From Ruegeria_C sp040830705 (GTDB lineage Bacteria; Pseudomonadota; Alphaproteobacteria; Rhodobacterales; Rhodobacteraceae), in contig JBFOME010000002.1 of assembly GCA_040830705.1 (NCBI GenBank), forward strand, positions 62,001 to 126,000: a stretch of 64,000 nucleotides of DNA. The letters run 5' to 3'. How positions within the stretch are numbered: the first letter of the stretch is position 1; each line of letters opens with the position of its first letter. A program made the translations under genes and the position numbers. Below are positions 43,899 to 51,975 of this stretch, piece after piece. The notes beneath the pieces are model-generated. The model was not told the DNA's origin. It did no database searches and worked only from the letters and a program-made list of their open reading frames with translations.

Positions 43899-44858
43899 TC
43901 AACGGGCGAGCATCCAGGTGCCATGGGGCCAGAACGCATGAAAGGCGAAGGCGAACATGACGTCATGGGGCAGGTCTCGGCCCGCGGTGTCCCGCACTCG
44001 CACCGTGCCCACGTCGCGGCCCTTTGCGATCCGGGTCTTGTCCAGCGCCGAGGCCTGTCCCGCACGCCAGGACAGTGTCACGCCATTCTCGGTTATTTCG
44101 CCTTCGTTGCGCAATCGCTCGAAAGTCCAGACCCTGTCGCCGACACGCACGACGCGGGCCAAAGGGTGGACGCCGTGGGGCGGGTCTTCGCCGGAGTATA
44201 GAAACGGGCGGCGTGACTGGTCATAACCTCGATAGGGGTTGCGGCCATAGTCGCGGGCATAAGCGGGTTCGTTCATCACCAGCCCATCGGGGTTTCGGTG
44301 GCGGAACTCGTCCCAGCTTTCCATCCATGTGGGCAGGGCCGTGAGTTCGGTGCCGGTTAGACTGCCAACGATAGCCGTGCCAATGGCCTGCTGCCACCAG
44401 CTTTCGGTCTCGCGGTCATACATGACCATGTCGGAGTGCCGCAGCTTGCCCGAGACGCCAAAACTGAGCGTGCCCGCCCTTGTACGCCGATCAAACGTCA
44501 TGCCGGAATTGCACAAGGGGCAATAGGTGACCGCAACTGGAATGCCACCAATGCTGTCATTCACGATCTCGTGCCAGATCAGATAGCGGATCGGATAGGC
44601 GCGCGGCTCGGCCCCGTTCACCTCGACGGTGATCACTGGCTCGCGCCGTCCCAGTCGGCTTTCGTCAGAGGCGCGCAGAAAGCTCGGATCGTTGATCGCG
44701 GGGATGCCATCCTTGGGCGGGCCGCCCGACCGGATCTCGGCCCAATCTTTCACGCTGGTGCGGCTGAAATCGGTATTTGACCACTCAGAGCGCCAGCGTT
44801 CGGGGGTAGCCAGTGCGGTTTCGGCGATCAGGACAAGGATCAGAAACAAGCTGCGCAT
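43899..44858 (-). CDS. DUF3179 family secreted protein
   Basis: The start at 44858 follows AGAGG and begins a signal peptide (MRSLFLILVLIAETALA); the product has 319 residues. The DUF3179 core is clear: AYPIRYLIWHEIVNDSIGG, VAVTYCPLCNSGMTFDRR, HSDMVMYDRETESWWQQAIG and the C-terminal RVVRVGDRVWTF. The CPLC motif could bind a metal. The function of the family is unknown to me. It is divergent from the four NHLP-type precursor genes, with 193 bases between the starts, but a functional link is not shown. Confidence 0.88.
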   Translation of the reverse strand: MRSLFLILVLIAETALATPERWRSEWSNTDFSRTSVKDWAEIRSGGPPKDGIPAINDPSFLRASDESRLGRREPVITVEVNGAEPRAYPIRYLIWHEIVNDSIGGIPVAVTYCPLCNSGMTFDRRTRAGTLSFGVSGKLRHSDMVMYDRETESWWQQAIGTAIVGSLTGTELTALPTWMESWDEFRHRNPDGLVMNEPAYARDYGRNPYRGYDQSRRPFLYSGEDPPHGVHPLARVVRVGDRVWTFERLRNEGEITENGVTLSWRAGQASALDKTRIAKGRDVGTVRVRDTAGRDLPHDVMFAFAFHAFWPHGTWMLAR

Positions 44859-45051
44859 GCGGAAGCCTCTTTTGATGTGCGAGGATGACCGCCAAAACCC
44901 GCTACGCAAAGCCCCGGCACAGGGATGTGAAAAGAGTTCAGGTGGTCGCGGCAAGGCGCTCGGAAAACCGGTTAAGCCAGATTAATGCGACCTCCAGCGC
45001 AGGATCAGAGAGAGGGGCCACCTTGATTGCACAGGTGAGGAGGACCAGAGA

Positions 45052-45393
45052 ATGACTTTGCATATCTCTGAGACGAGTGAGGAACAGGCGCTCAAAGATG
45101 CGCTCTTCCAGCGGGTTTGGAGCGATGACAGGTTTGCGCGCGCGCTAGACGCTGATCCGCGTGCTGCATTGGCCGACTACGGCTTCGCGTTGTCCGGCGA
45201 TGTGGATATCCGCTTCGTTCGCGACACTGGGGCGGTGAAACATCTGCATATCCCGGCAGCGCCCGCCGAAGGCGAAGTGACAGAAGCCGACCTGATGGGC
45301 GTGCAGGGGGGAACGTCTCCTATCTGCGTCACGGCGGTTGCCACGCTGACCATCATGATCGGCTCCATGACTTACAGCATTGCCAAGGACTGA
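45052..45393 (+). CDS. NHLP-leader RiPP precursor 1
   Basis: The 113-residue protein is a predicted ribosomal peptide precursor with a nitrile-hydratase-type leader (NHLP). The leader runs from 1 to 87 and includes ALFQRVWSDDRFARALDADP, VKHLHIPAAPAEGEV and the cleavage motif LMGVQGG. The predicted core (88-113) starts TSPIC, is rich in Thr, Ala, Ile and Met, and ends AKD. It has a single cysteine, at core position 5. GAGGAGGA precedes the ATG. It is the most divergent leader of the four tandem paralogues. The NHLP leader is recognised from the family pattern; the modification and product are unknown. Confidence 0.85.
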   Translation: MTLHISETSEEQALKDALFQRVWSDDRFARALDADPRAALADYGFALSGDVDIRFVRDTGAVKHLHIPAAPAEGEVTEADLMGVQGGTSPICVTAVATLTIMIGSMTYSIAKD

Positions 45394-45443
45394 AGCGGCA
45401 GGGTCCGCTTGCGATCACGGTCCTAACAACAAAGGAAGAGCAC

Positions 45444-45785
45444 ATGAGAAACTCAACCCAAAATACTGGAAAGGCTGCCTTTCTGGATCGCGTTTGGAAT
45501 GATGATGCCTATCGTGCGCGCTTGCAGGAGGACCCGAAAGCCGCGCTGACTGAGCTCGGGGGTGATGTGCCCGATGGCCTGGACATCAGATGCGTGATGG
45601 ACACCGACAAAGTGAAATATCTGCACATACCAGAGGCGCCGCCCGAGGGTGAAATCTCGGACGAGGATCTGTTGCAGGCCCAGGGCGGTACAACGATCAT
45701 CTGCGGGGTCACGGCGATCACGGTCACAATGACGGTCGTGAACTCCGCCATCGTAACGCTGACAATCGCCACAACGGACGAGTGA
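45444..45785 (+). CDS. NHLP-leader RiPP precursor 2
   Basis: This 113-residue paralogue has leader 1-82 (FLDRVWNDDAYRARLQEDPK, VKYLHIPEAPPEGEISDEDL, LQAQGG). The 31-residue predicted core is the longest of the four. It starts TTIIC, continues as a run of Val, Thr and Ile, and ends TTDE. The only core cysteine is at position 5 (Cys87). A second cysteine lies in the leader (IRCVMD). AAAGGAAGAG upstream is a good ribosome site. The 50-base gap from precursor 1 suggests one transcript. Confidence 0.85.
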   Translation: MRNSTQNTGKAAFLDRVWNDDAYRARLQEDPKAALTELGGDVPDGLDIRCVMDTDKVKYLHIPEAPPEGEISDEDLLQAQGGTTIICGVTAITVTMTVVNSAIVTLTIATTDE

Positions 45786-45856
45786 TGGCACAGGCGTGCA
45801 GGAGGGATTCCGCCCCCGCCAGCCGAAGAAAGAACGCTGTCAGGAAGGAGACGATT

Positions 45857-46180
45857 ATGCTGCTCAAAACCAAACAAGCACAAAAAGCCCGCTTTCTGGA
45901 CCGTGTCTGGAGTGATGACGCCTATCGCGCCCGCCTGCAGGACGACCCCCGATCAGCGATTGCGGAGCTTGGGGGCGAGGTACCCGAAGGTGTGGAGATC
46001 AGATGCGTGATGGACACCGACAGCGTCAGGTGTCTCCACATACCAACTGCGCCACATGCAGGAGAGATCTCAGACCGCGATTTGATGGAGGCACAAGGCG
46101 GCACAACTGTGACCTGCTTGTCAGCGTTCGTAGTGTCAGTGGTATCCGGAGTTACCTTCAGCGCAGCCATCGATAACTGA
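45857..46180 (+). CDS. NHLP-leader RiPP precursor 3
   Basis: The start at 45857 is set by AGGAAGGAG just upstream; the longer open frame to 45782 is not supported. The 107-residue product has leader 1-82 (FLDRVWSDDAYRARLQDDPR, LHIPTAPHAGEISDRDL, MEAQGG) and a 25-residue core that starts TTVTC and ends AIDN. The core cysteine is Cys87, at core position 5. The leader has cysteines at 50 and 59 as well. It lies 71 bases after precursor 2. Confidence 0.85.
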   Translation: MLLKTKQAQKARFLDRVWSDDAYRARLQDDPRSAIAELGGEVPEGVEIRCVMDTDSVRCLHIPTAPHAGEISDRDLMEAQGGTTVTCLSAFVVSVVSGVTFSAAIDN

Positions 46181-46238
46181 CCGCATTGCGTGGTTGCTGC
46201 CGCCAAAACAATCCCGATAGACAGAGAGGAGCCTAGAG

Positions 46239-46568
46239 ATGGCACATGACATCAACGAAAATCACAAAACGGAATTTCTCGACAAAGTATGGAGTGACGA
46301 TGCTTATCGCGCGCGTCTGCAAGAGGATCCGAAATCGGCACTGATCGAATTGGGAAGCCATATCCCCGAAGGTGTGGACATCGAATGCGTGATGGATACC
46401 GACACCGTCAAATACCTACATATTCCCGCCGCACCATCGGCACGTGAAATCTCTGACCGTGATTTGATGGATGCCCAAGGTGGCACAACGCCCGTCTGTA
46501 TCCTGTCGCTTGCAGGGCCTTATATTGCCTCAATGGTTACGCTCTCCATCGCGACTGGAAACGACTGA
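46239..46568 (+). CDS. NHLP-leader RiPP precursor 4
   Basis: The 109-residue paralogue has leader 1-82 (FLDKVWSDDAYRARLQEDPK, VKYLHIPAAPSAREISDRDL, MDAQGG) and a 27-residue core that starts TTPVC and ends TGND. The core contains Gly, Pro and Tyr in its centre, unlike the others, and one cysteine at core position 5. GAGAGGAG precedes the ATG. It is the last copy of the array; no enzyme gene follows on the + strand. Confidence 0.85.
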   Translation: MAHDINENHKTEFLDKVWSDDAYRARLQEDPKSALIELGSHIPEGVDIECVMDTDTVKYLHIPAAPSAREISDRDLMDAQGGTTPVCILSLAGPYIASMVTLSIATGND

Positions 46569-46634
46569 CGGAGGGTCGGAAAGGGGGGCCTGGGGCCGCT
46601 TTGGAGCGCGCTGTGCTAGGTCTTGTGTAGGGAC

Positions 46635-46668
46635 AAAAAAACCGCGCAGGGTCGAGCGCCCCGCGCGG
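46635..46668 (-). terminator. Terminator for the cyclophilin genes
   Basis: Read on the - strand, the stem CCGCGC/GCGCGG (46663-46668 with 46642-46647, 15-base loop that can pair further) is followed by seven T residues (AAAAAAA at 46635-46641 on +). It lies 25 bases beyond the end of the periplasmic cyclophilin gene. Confidence 0.75.
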
Positions 46669-46692
46669 ATTGAAGATGTCCCGATCAGAGAC

Positions 46693-47241
46693 TTACTCCG
46701 TCACGGTGACCTTTTTCATGACGTCGGGCTGGCCGATCACCGCACCGTTCGGACCTTCGCCGCGCTTGATCGCGTCGACCACGTCCATGCCGTCCGTCAC
46801 CGTGCCCACAACCGTGTATTGACCGTTCAGGAATGGGCCGGGCTCGAACATGATAAAGAACTGCGAATTGGCGCTGTTGGGGTCCTGCGCGCGGGCCATG
46901 CCGACCACGCCGCGCTCATAGGGCAGGTCCGAGAACTCGGCCGGCAGATCATCGCGGGTTGAGGCACCGGTGCCTGCGCGGCGCATGTCGCCGCCGAGCT
47001 TGCCGAACTGGACGTCGCCGGTTTGTGCCATGAAGCCGTCGATCACCCGGTGAAACACCACTCCATCATATTGGCCTTCTTTCGCGAGCGCTGCGATTTG
47101 CTCCACGTGTTTGGGGGCGACATCGTCCAGCAGGTCGATTGTGATGGTGCCATTGGCGCCTTCGCCCTCGACCTCGATTTGCAAACCTGTGGCCAGCGCG
47201 GGGCTGGCCATCAGAGCGAACAGGGCAGCCAGCTTACGCAT
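46693..47241 (-). CDS. Periplasmic cyclophilin-type peptidyl-prolyl isomerase
   Basis: The 182-residue protein has a signal peptide (MRKLAALFALMASPALATG) and a full cyclophilin domain: YDGVVFHRVIDGFMAQTGDV, GVVGMARAQDPNSANSQFFI and TVVGTVTDGMDVVDAIKRG. The catalytic Arg is in the FHRVI motif. It assists folding of secreted proteins. Its start overlaps the end of the cytoplasmic cyclophilin gene by 8 bases, so the pair form an operon. Confidence 0.94.
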   Translation of the reverse strand: MRKLAALFALMASPALATGLQIEVEGEGANGTITIDLLDDVAPKHVEQIAALAKEGQYDGVVFHRVIDGFMAQTGDVQFGKLGGDMRRAGTGASTRDDLPAEFSDLPYERGVVGMARAQDPNSANSQFFIMFEPGPFLNGQYTVVGTVTDGMDVVDAIKRGEGPNGAVIGQPDVMKKVTVTE

Positions 47242-47740
47242 CTGCGGCCACCTTGACGCTGATCATGCGGTCGGGGCTCGCAGGGGGCTCGCCGCGCACG
47301 ATGGCATCCACATGCTCCATCCCGTCGATCACGCGGCCATAGACCGTATACTGACCGTTGAGGAAGTGATTGTCCTTGAAGTTGATGAAGAACTGCGAGT
47401 TAGCCGAATTCGGGTTTTGCGAACGTGCCGCGCCCAGGGTGCCGCGATCATGCGGCAGCTTGGAAAACTCTGCCGGAACATCGGGCAGCGAAGATCCGCC
47501 GGTCCCTGCACGGCCCAGATTGAACCCGTCTTCCATGTCGCCATGTTCCACATCGCCGGTCTGCGCCATGAAACCGTCGATCACCCGGTGGAAGGCCACG
47601 TTGTCATATTCGCCGTTGCGGGCCAGTTCTTTCATCCGCGCGCTATGTTGCGGGGCCACATCAGGCAGCAGTTCGATGGTCACGTTGCCATCCTTCAGCT
47701 CGATGATGATGGTGTTTTCCGGGTCCTTGATCTCGGCCAT
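47234..47740 (-). CDS. Cytoplasmic cyclophilin-type peptidyl-prolyl isomerase
   Basis: This 168-residue cyclophilin has no signal peptide and begins MAEIKDPENTIIIELKDGNV. Catalytic and binding motifs are complete: YDNVAFHRVIDGFMAQTGDV, ARSQNPNSANSQFFINFKDN and TVYGRVIDGMEHVDAIVRG. It resembles PpiB in length. The gene is first in a two-gene operon with the periplasmic isoform, and it is divergent from pgk. The two proteins are clear paralogues sorted to different compartments. Confidence 0.94.
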   Translation of the reverse strand: MAEIKDPENTIIIELKDGNVTIELLPDVAPQHSARMKELARNGEYDNVAFHRVIDGFMAQTGDVEHGDMEDGFNLGRAGTGGSSLPDVPAEFSKLPHDRGTLGAARSQNPNSANSQFFINFKDNHFLNGQYTVYGRVIDGMEHVDAIVRGEPPASPDRMISVKVAADA

Positions 47741-47873
47741 GTGGCCCTCCTATTGCTGGATATGGCCGCATACCTAAGCGTGACCTGCACGAAAGCCAAG
47801 TCACGCATTGACCTGAGGCTGGTTTCCGGGAAAACAACCGGCAAGACTTGGCCAAATATCGCGGAGACGGGCA

Positions 47874-49067
47874 ATGAGCTGGAAAACACTGGATGACATG
47901 GATCTGTCGGGCAAGCGCGTGCTGGTCCGCGTCGATATCAACGTACCGGTCGAGGACGGTAAAGTCACCGACGACACCCGCATTCGCCGCGTCGCGCCAA
48001 CCGTGGGCGATATCCTGAAGGCGGGCGGCACGCCGATTCTTCTGGCTCACTTCGGGCGGCCGAAGGGCAAGGTGGTGCCCGAGATGTCGCTGCGCCCGTT
48101 GGTGCCCGCGCTGGAGGCGGCTCTTGGTGTTCCGGTCACATTCTGCGCTGATTGCCGCGGGCCTGCCGCTCAGGCAGCGGTTGACAGTCTGGCAGAGGGG
48201 TCGGTGCTGCTGCTCGAAAACACACGATTCCATGCGGGTGAGGAAAAGAATGACCCTGATCTGGCCGCCGAGATGGCGGCGCTGGGCGATATCTACTGCA
48301 ATGACGCCTTCTCTGCCGCCCACCGCGCCCATGCGTCGACCGAGGCGCTGGCACGGCTATTGCCCGCCTGTGCCGGGCGGTTGATGCAGGCCGAACTGGA
48401 AGCGCTGGAAAGCGCGCTGGGCAACCCACAGCGCCCGGTGGTCGCAGTTGTGGGTGGGGCCAAGGTCTCTACCAAGCTTGAACTGCTGGGCAATCTGGTC
48501 GCCAAGGTCGATCATCTGGTGATCGGCGGCGGCATGGCGAACACCTTCCTTGCCGCTCAGGGCGTTTCCGTGGGCAAATCGCTCTGCGAACATGACATGA
48601 CGGGAACAGCTTCCGAGATCCTCGCCAAAGCGAAGGAAGCAGGCTGCGCGATTCTGCTGCCCAGTGATGTGGTGGTCGCGCGTGAATTCAAGGCTGGAGC
48701 CGACAACGAGGTCGTTGCGGCGGATGCCTGCCCGGATGATGCGATGATCCTCGACGCCGGGCCCGAAACCGTCGCGCGCGTGTCAGCAGTGCTTGCAGGT
48801 GCAAAGACGCTGATCTGGAACGGCCCGATGGGCGCGTTCGAAATCGAGCCGTTTGATGCGGCGACAAACGCTGCGGCCCGCAAGGCGGCGGAGTTGACCC
48901 GCGCCGGATCGCTGATCTCGGTTGCGGGCGGCGGGGACACGGTGGCAGCCCTTAACAAAGCCGGGGCCGCTGCGGATTTCACCTATATCTCGACCGCTGG
49001 TGGCGCTTTTCTGGAATGGATGGAAGGAAAGGCACTGCCCGGCGTTGCCGTCCTGTCTGGGGGGTAA
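47874..49067 (+). CDS. pgk: Phosphoglycerate kinase
   Basis: The 397-residue enzyme interconverts 1,3-bisphosphoglycerate and 3-phosphoglycerate with ATP formation in glycolysis, gluconeogenesis and the Calvin cycle. The N-terminal signature is GKRVLVRVDINVPVEDGKV. LAHFGRPKGKVVPEMSLRPL and LLENTRFHAGEEKNDPDLA form the substrate site. AVVGGAKVSTKLELLGNL and the C-terminal AGGGDTVAALNKAG belong to the nucleotide domain. The length is normal. It is divergent from the cyclophilin pair and is read alone. Confidence 0.97.
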   Translation: MSWKTLDDMDLSGKRVLVRVDINVPVEDGKVTDDTRIRRVAPTVGDILKAGGTPILLAHFGRPKGKVVPEMSLRPLVPALEAALGVPVTFCADCRGPAAQAAVDSLAEGSVLLLENTRFHAGEEKNDPDLAAEMAALGDIYCNDAFSAAHRAHASTEALARLLPACAGRLMQAELEALESALGNPQRPVVAVVGGAKVSTKLELLGNLVAKVDHLVIGGGMANTFLAAQGVSVGKSLCEHDMTGTASEILAKAKEAGCAILLPSDVVVAREFKAGADNEVVAADACPDDAMILDAGPETVARVSAVLAGAKTLIWNGPMGAFEIEPFDAATNAAARKAAELTRAGSLISVAGGGDTVAALNKAGAAADFTYISTAGGAFLEWMEGKALPGVAVLSGG

Positions 49068-49219
49068 CGCCGGGCTGCACGCTCGGAGACGCTCGGGACC
49101 GGGTATCCGGGAAGTGACACCCGAGGCCGTCCGGCGGCGATTGGGCGAAGGGTGGGTCTTCCGTGAGTGTGCCTTCGCCCGGGGTCCTTTTGTGGGACCT
49201 GGGCCCGTAGGCCCTGTAT

Positions 49220-49408
49220 TCACGCACAAAGTCTCATCTCAAGATGGTGCTTGTGCGTTGTGTCGTTTTGCGCCTCATTCTTGTGGGCATTTGGGCTTCC
49301 GCCGTCAGGCCCGTCTTCGTCATCGCTCAGCATCGCCTCGCGCATATCGACGAGATCAGTGCTGTGTAACATATTAACAGCTTTGTTCATATCCAGAATT
49401 CCGAACAT
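49220..49408 (-). CDS. Possible small acidic protein, hypothetical
   Basis: A 62-residue frame starts at the ATG at 49408, which has TAGGAG at the right distance. It reads MFGILDMNKAVNMLHSTDLV and then an acidic, Gly- and His-rich tail. I recognise no family. It lies in the otherwise empty 49068-49528 stretch after pgk, which also holds a small hairpin (GGTCC/GGACC near 49181-49198). The good ribosome site and non-GC-rich start are the only support; it could be chance. Confidence 0.35.
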   Translation of the reverse strand: MFGILDMNKAVNMLHSTDLVDMREAMLSDDEDGPDGGSPNAHKNEAQNDTTHKHHLEMRLCA

Positions 49409-49528
49409 GTCTTCTCCTACGGCGCATCGGCCAGGGTGTTCCAAACCATGGCCGATGATTTACCGATTTGTTTTGGCGTGTTTTCTTGTCCCGAATGTGG
49501 TGATGGACCATTCGGGTCGCGCGGGTGT

Positions 49529-49774
49529 TCAGGCGGGATTGCCCAGCTTGCCGGGCAGGGGCATGGCGTCAAGCATACGCAGCAACCCTTCGTGGCGCGC
49601 CAGTTCGTCCTTGATCAGCAGGCGGCGGCGCTTGAGCCTGCCGAGTTGCACGCTACAGGGGGCGGGACGCTTGAGTTCATTGGCGATACGCGCCTTTAAC
49701 TCGTGATGCCGGTTTTTTAACTCAGCCATGCGGACTCTCAGGGATAGGGCCTTGGCGCGCGGATTTTTGTTCAT
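49529..49774 (-). CDS. DUF465 (YdcH-like) small protein
   Basis: The 81-residue basic helical protein (MAELKNRHHELKARIANELK, LGRLKRRRLLIKDELARHEG) matches the DUF465/YdcH family of short coiled-coil proteins. The function is unknown. AGGAGG lies upstream. It is divergent from the LysR regulator gene, with 138 bases between the starts. Confidence 0.85.
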   Translation of the reverse strand: MNKNPRAKALSLRVRMAELKNRHHELKARIANELKRPAPCSVQLGRLKRRRLLIKDELARHEGLLRMLDAMPLPGKLGNPA

Positions 49775-49912
49775 GTGGGTCCTCCTGTTTGCAAACGGGC
49801 CGATGATGTTTCTCGACCTTCAAGCCCGATATGGGGTGACCAGACCTGCAAAGAAGACAATGGTATGATTAAGTAAGATAGGAAAATCCAATATAACGGA
49901 GCGTGCCGACCC

Positions 49913-50845
49913 ATGGCCAACGAGATCACTTTGCGCCAGATTCGCTATTTCGCGGCGCTTGCCACAGCGGGTCAGTACCGCCGCGCAGCCCGGCAGTTGG
50001 GCATCAGTCAGCCGTCGCTGAGCCTGCAGATCAGCGCCCTGGAAGACGCGCTTGGCCTGCGGCTGTTGGAACGCCGCCGTAGTGGTTTGATCCTGACGCC
50101 CGAGGGGCGCGACATTGCCGGGCTGGCGGCGCGGGTGTTGAACGAAGTGGGGCGGATGGAGGGCTATGCCAGCCCGTTGCAGACCAGTCTCATCGGCACG
50201 TTGCGACTTGGATCGACCCCGACCATCGGCCCCTATCTGCTGCCGCGCGTCTTGCGGCGGCTCCATGCGGCCTATCCGAAGCTGAAGCTGGTCATTCGCG
50301 ACGGCGCCTTGCGCGATCTGACCGAGGATCTGGTCGCCGGTCGGCACGATATCGTCCTGACGCAGCTGCCAGTACATAGCGACGAGGTGCAGATGCAGCC
50401 TCTGTTTCGGGAACCCCTGATGATGGCGGTCGCACAGACCCATCCGCTGGCAGGCGGGGACAAGGCCAGACGGGCGGACCTGGAAGGGCAGAGCGTGCTC
50501 AGCCTCAGCCCGGCCTACGCCCTGCACCGGCAGATCGAGGATCTGTGCGAGGCGACCGGCGCGACCTTGCTGGAAGAGTTCGAAGGCACCAGCCTGGATG
50601 CGCTACGGCAAATGGTTTCGCTGGATATGGGCGTCACTTTGCTGCCGTCTCTTTATGTTGAATCCGAGGTGCGGCAGCGGGATGGCGACGTCTCGGTCCT
50701 GCACCTGAAACCGGGGTTGCACCGCACCGTCGGACTTGCCTGGCGCAGAAACAGCGGCGACCCGCGCGCATTTCATTTGTTTCGGGATGTGATCCGTCAG
50801 GTCGTGACCGAAGAATTTCCACACGCGGTCACACCGGTTAGCTAA
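49913..50845 (+). CDS. LysR family regulator (OxyR-like)
   Basis: The 310-residue regulator has the LysR helix-turn-helix at about 8-67 (TLRQIRYFAALATAGQYRRA, LGISQPSLSLQISALEDAL) and a substrate-binding domain with SLIGTLRLGSTPTIGPYLLP. The pattern is closest to OxyR-type sequences. The OxyR peroxidatic cysteine would lie near residue 199, where CEATGATLL occurs, but I did not align it. The neighbouring genes are DUF465 (divergent) and an EamA transporter; no catalase or ahpC gene is close, so the target is open. Confidence 0.88.
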   Translation: MANEITLRQIRYFAALATAGQYRRAARQLGISQPSLSLQISALEDALGLRLLERRRSGLILTPEGRDIAGLAARVLNEVGRMEGYASPLQTSLIGTLRLGSTPTIGPYLLPRVLRRLHAAYPKLKLVIRDGALRDLTEDLVAGRHDIVLTQLPVHSDEVQMQPLFREPLMMAVAQTHPLAGGDKARRADLEGQSVLSLSPAYALHRQIEDLCEATGATLLEEFEGTSLDALRQMVSLDMGVTLLPSLYVESEVRQRDGDVSVLHLKPGLHRTVGLAWRRNSGDPRAFHLFRDVIRQVVTEEFPHAVTPVS

Positions 50846-51050
50846 GCCCGGTTGCGTTTGCTTTCCGGGCAGCTTCTGTCTAGGCTCTCGCTGCCTATCC
50901 ATGTGCGGCTAGGGTTCCGCTGCTTTGCAGGTCTGGACCGAGCGCCGTTATGAGCCCGCATACGGGCAGACACCCAAGAGACGAAAAGGCCAGGGGGGAT
51001 GGACGGGCGTGCTTTTGCACGTCTTGTCGAAACCGTCTTTGAGGTAACCC

Positions 51051-51908
51051 ATGTCCATCCTTGGCTTCGTGCTTGTCCTGACCGCTGCCTTTTGTCACGC
51101 CACCTGGAACTTCTTTGTCAAACGCCTGAATGCCGGGGCTGAATTGGTCTGGCTCTTCTCGGTTGTTGCGGCGGTGATCTACGCGCCGCTCGCGCTCTAT
51201 GTCGCGTCCGGTACCGATGGGTTGGATCGATTGCAGATCCTGTTTGTACTCGGCAGCGTGGCAATCCATTTGGGGTATTTCCTGCTGCTGCAAACCGGCT
51301 ATCGCCACGGTGCGTTGTCGGTGGTTTATCCCACGGCGCGCTCCACCGGACCATTGCTGGCGACCTGTTTTGCGGTTTTGCTGCTAGGCGAGACAGTTAC
51401 CGTGCAGACCGTGCTGGGTGGTGCAACGATCATCTTTGGTGTGTTGATGCTGACAGGCGGCTTCCAGCGCGGAGGAGGAAGCAGGGCGCTGATCTCTGTT
51501 CTGTTTGGTGTGGCGGCGGGGCTGCTGATCGGCAGCTATACCGCATGGGACGCCTATGCGGTGTCAGTCCTGTTGGTCCCGCCATTGCTGCTGGATTATG
51601 CGTCGAGCATCGGCCGGGTTGTGTTGCTGGCGCCAGTGGCGCTGAGGCGCAGGCAGGCGGTGGCGCGGCTTTGGACGCAGCATCGCAAAGAGGTTGTGAT
51701 CATCGCGATATTCTGCCCGCTGGCCTATTTACTCGTTTTGGTTGCTATGACGTTTACGCCAGTGATTTATGTTGCGCCGCTGCGCGAGGTCAGCGTGTTG
51801 CTTTCGGTGCTGATGGGCAGCGTCTTGCTGGGCGAGGGGCATCTCAGACCTCGCCTGTTCTGGTCCACCATCATTGTTTTTGGCGTCGCGGCTTTGGCAC
51901 TGGGATGA
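51051..51908 (+). CDS. EamA/DMT family transporter
   Basis: The 285-residue protein has ten hydrophobic helices arranged as two EamA repeats. The first begins LGFVLVLTAAFCHATWNFFV and the second follows GGGSRALISVLFGVAAGLLI. FTPVIYVAPLREVSVLLSVL near the end is typical of drug/metabolite transporters. The substrate is unknown. It lies 67 bases upstream of the aldo/keto reductase gene. Confidence 0.88.
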   Translation: MSILGFVLVLTAAFCHATWNFFVKRLNAGAELVWLFSVVAAVIYAPLALYVASGTDGLDRLQILFVLGSVAIHLGYFLLLQTGYRHGALSVVYPTARSTGPLLATCFAVLLLGETVTVQTVLGGATIIFGVLMLTGGFQRGGGSRALISVLFGVAAGLLIGSYTAWDAYAVSVLLVPPLLLDYASSIGRVVLLAPVALRRRQAVARLWTQHRKEVVIIAIFCPLAYLLVLVAMTFTPVIYVAPLREVSVLLSVLMGSVLLGEGHLRPRLFWSTIIVFGVAALALG

Positions 51909-51975
51909 GGCAAGGGGCTTGCCGCGCTGCTTTTGGCGGTTAGGTTCTGCTGGAACGACTTGAAGGGGACAGTCT

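Noticed and set aside
45052..46568. Four short nitrile hydratase alpha-like genes read as broken enzyme subunits
   Set aside because: They are only 107-113 residues, lack the CxLCSC metal motif, each end naturally after a Gly-Gly site, and have good ribosome sites. The RiPP-precursor reading explains all of this better.
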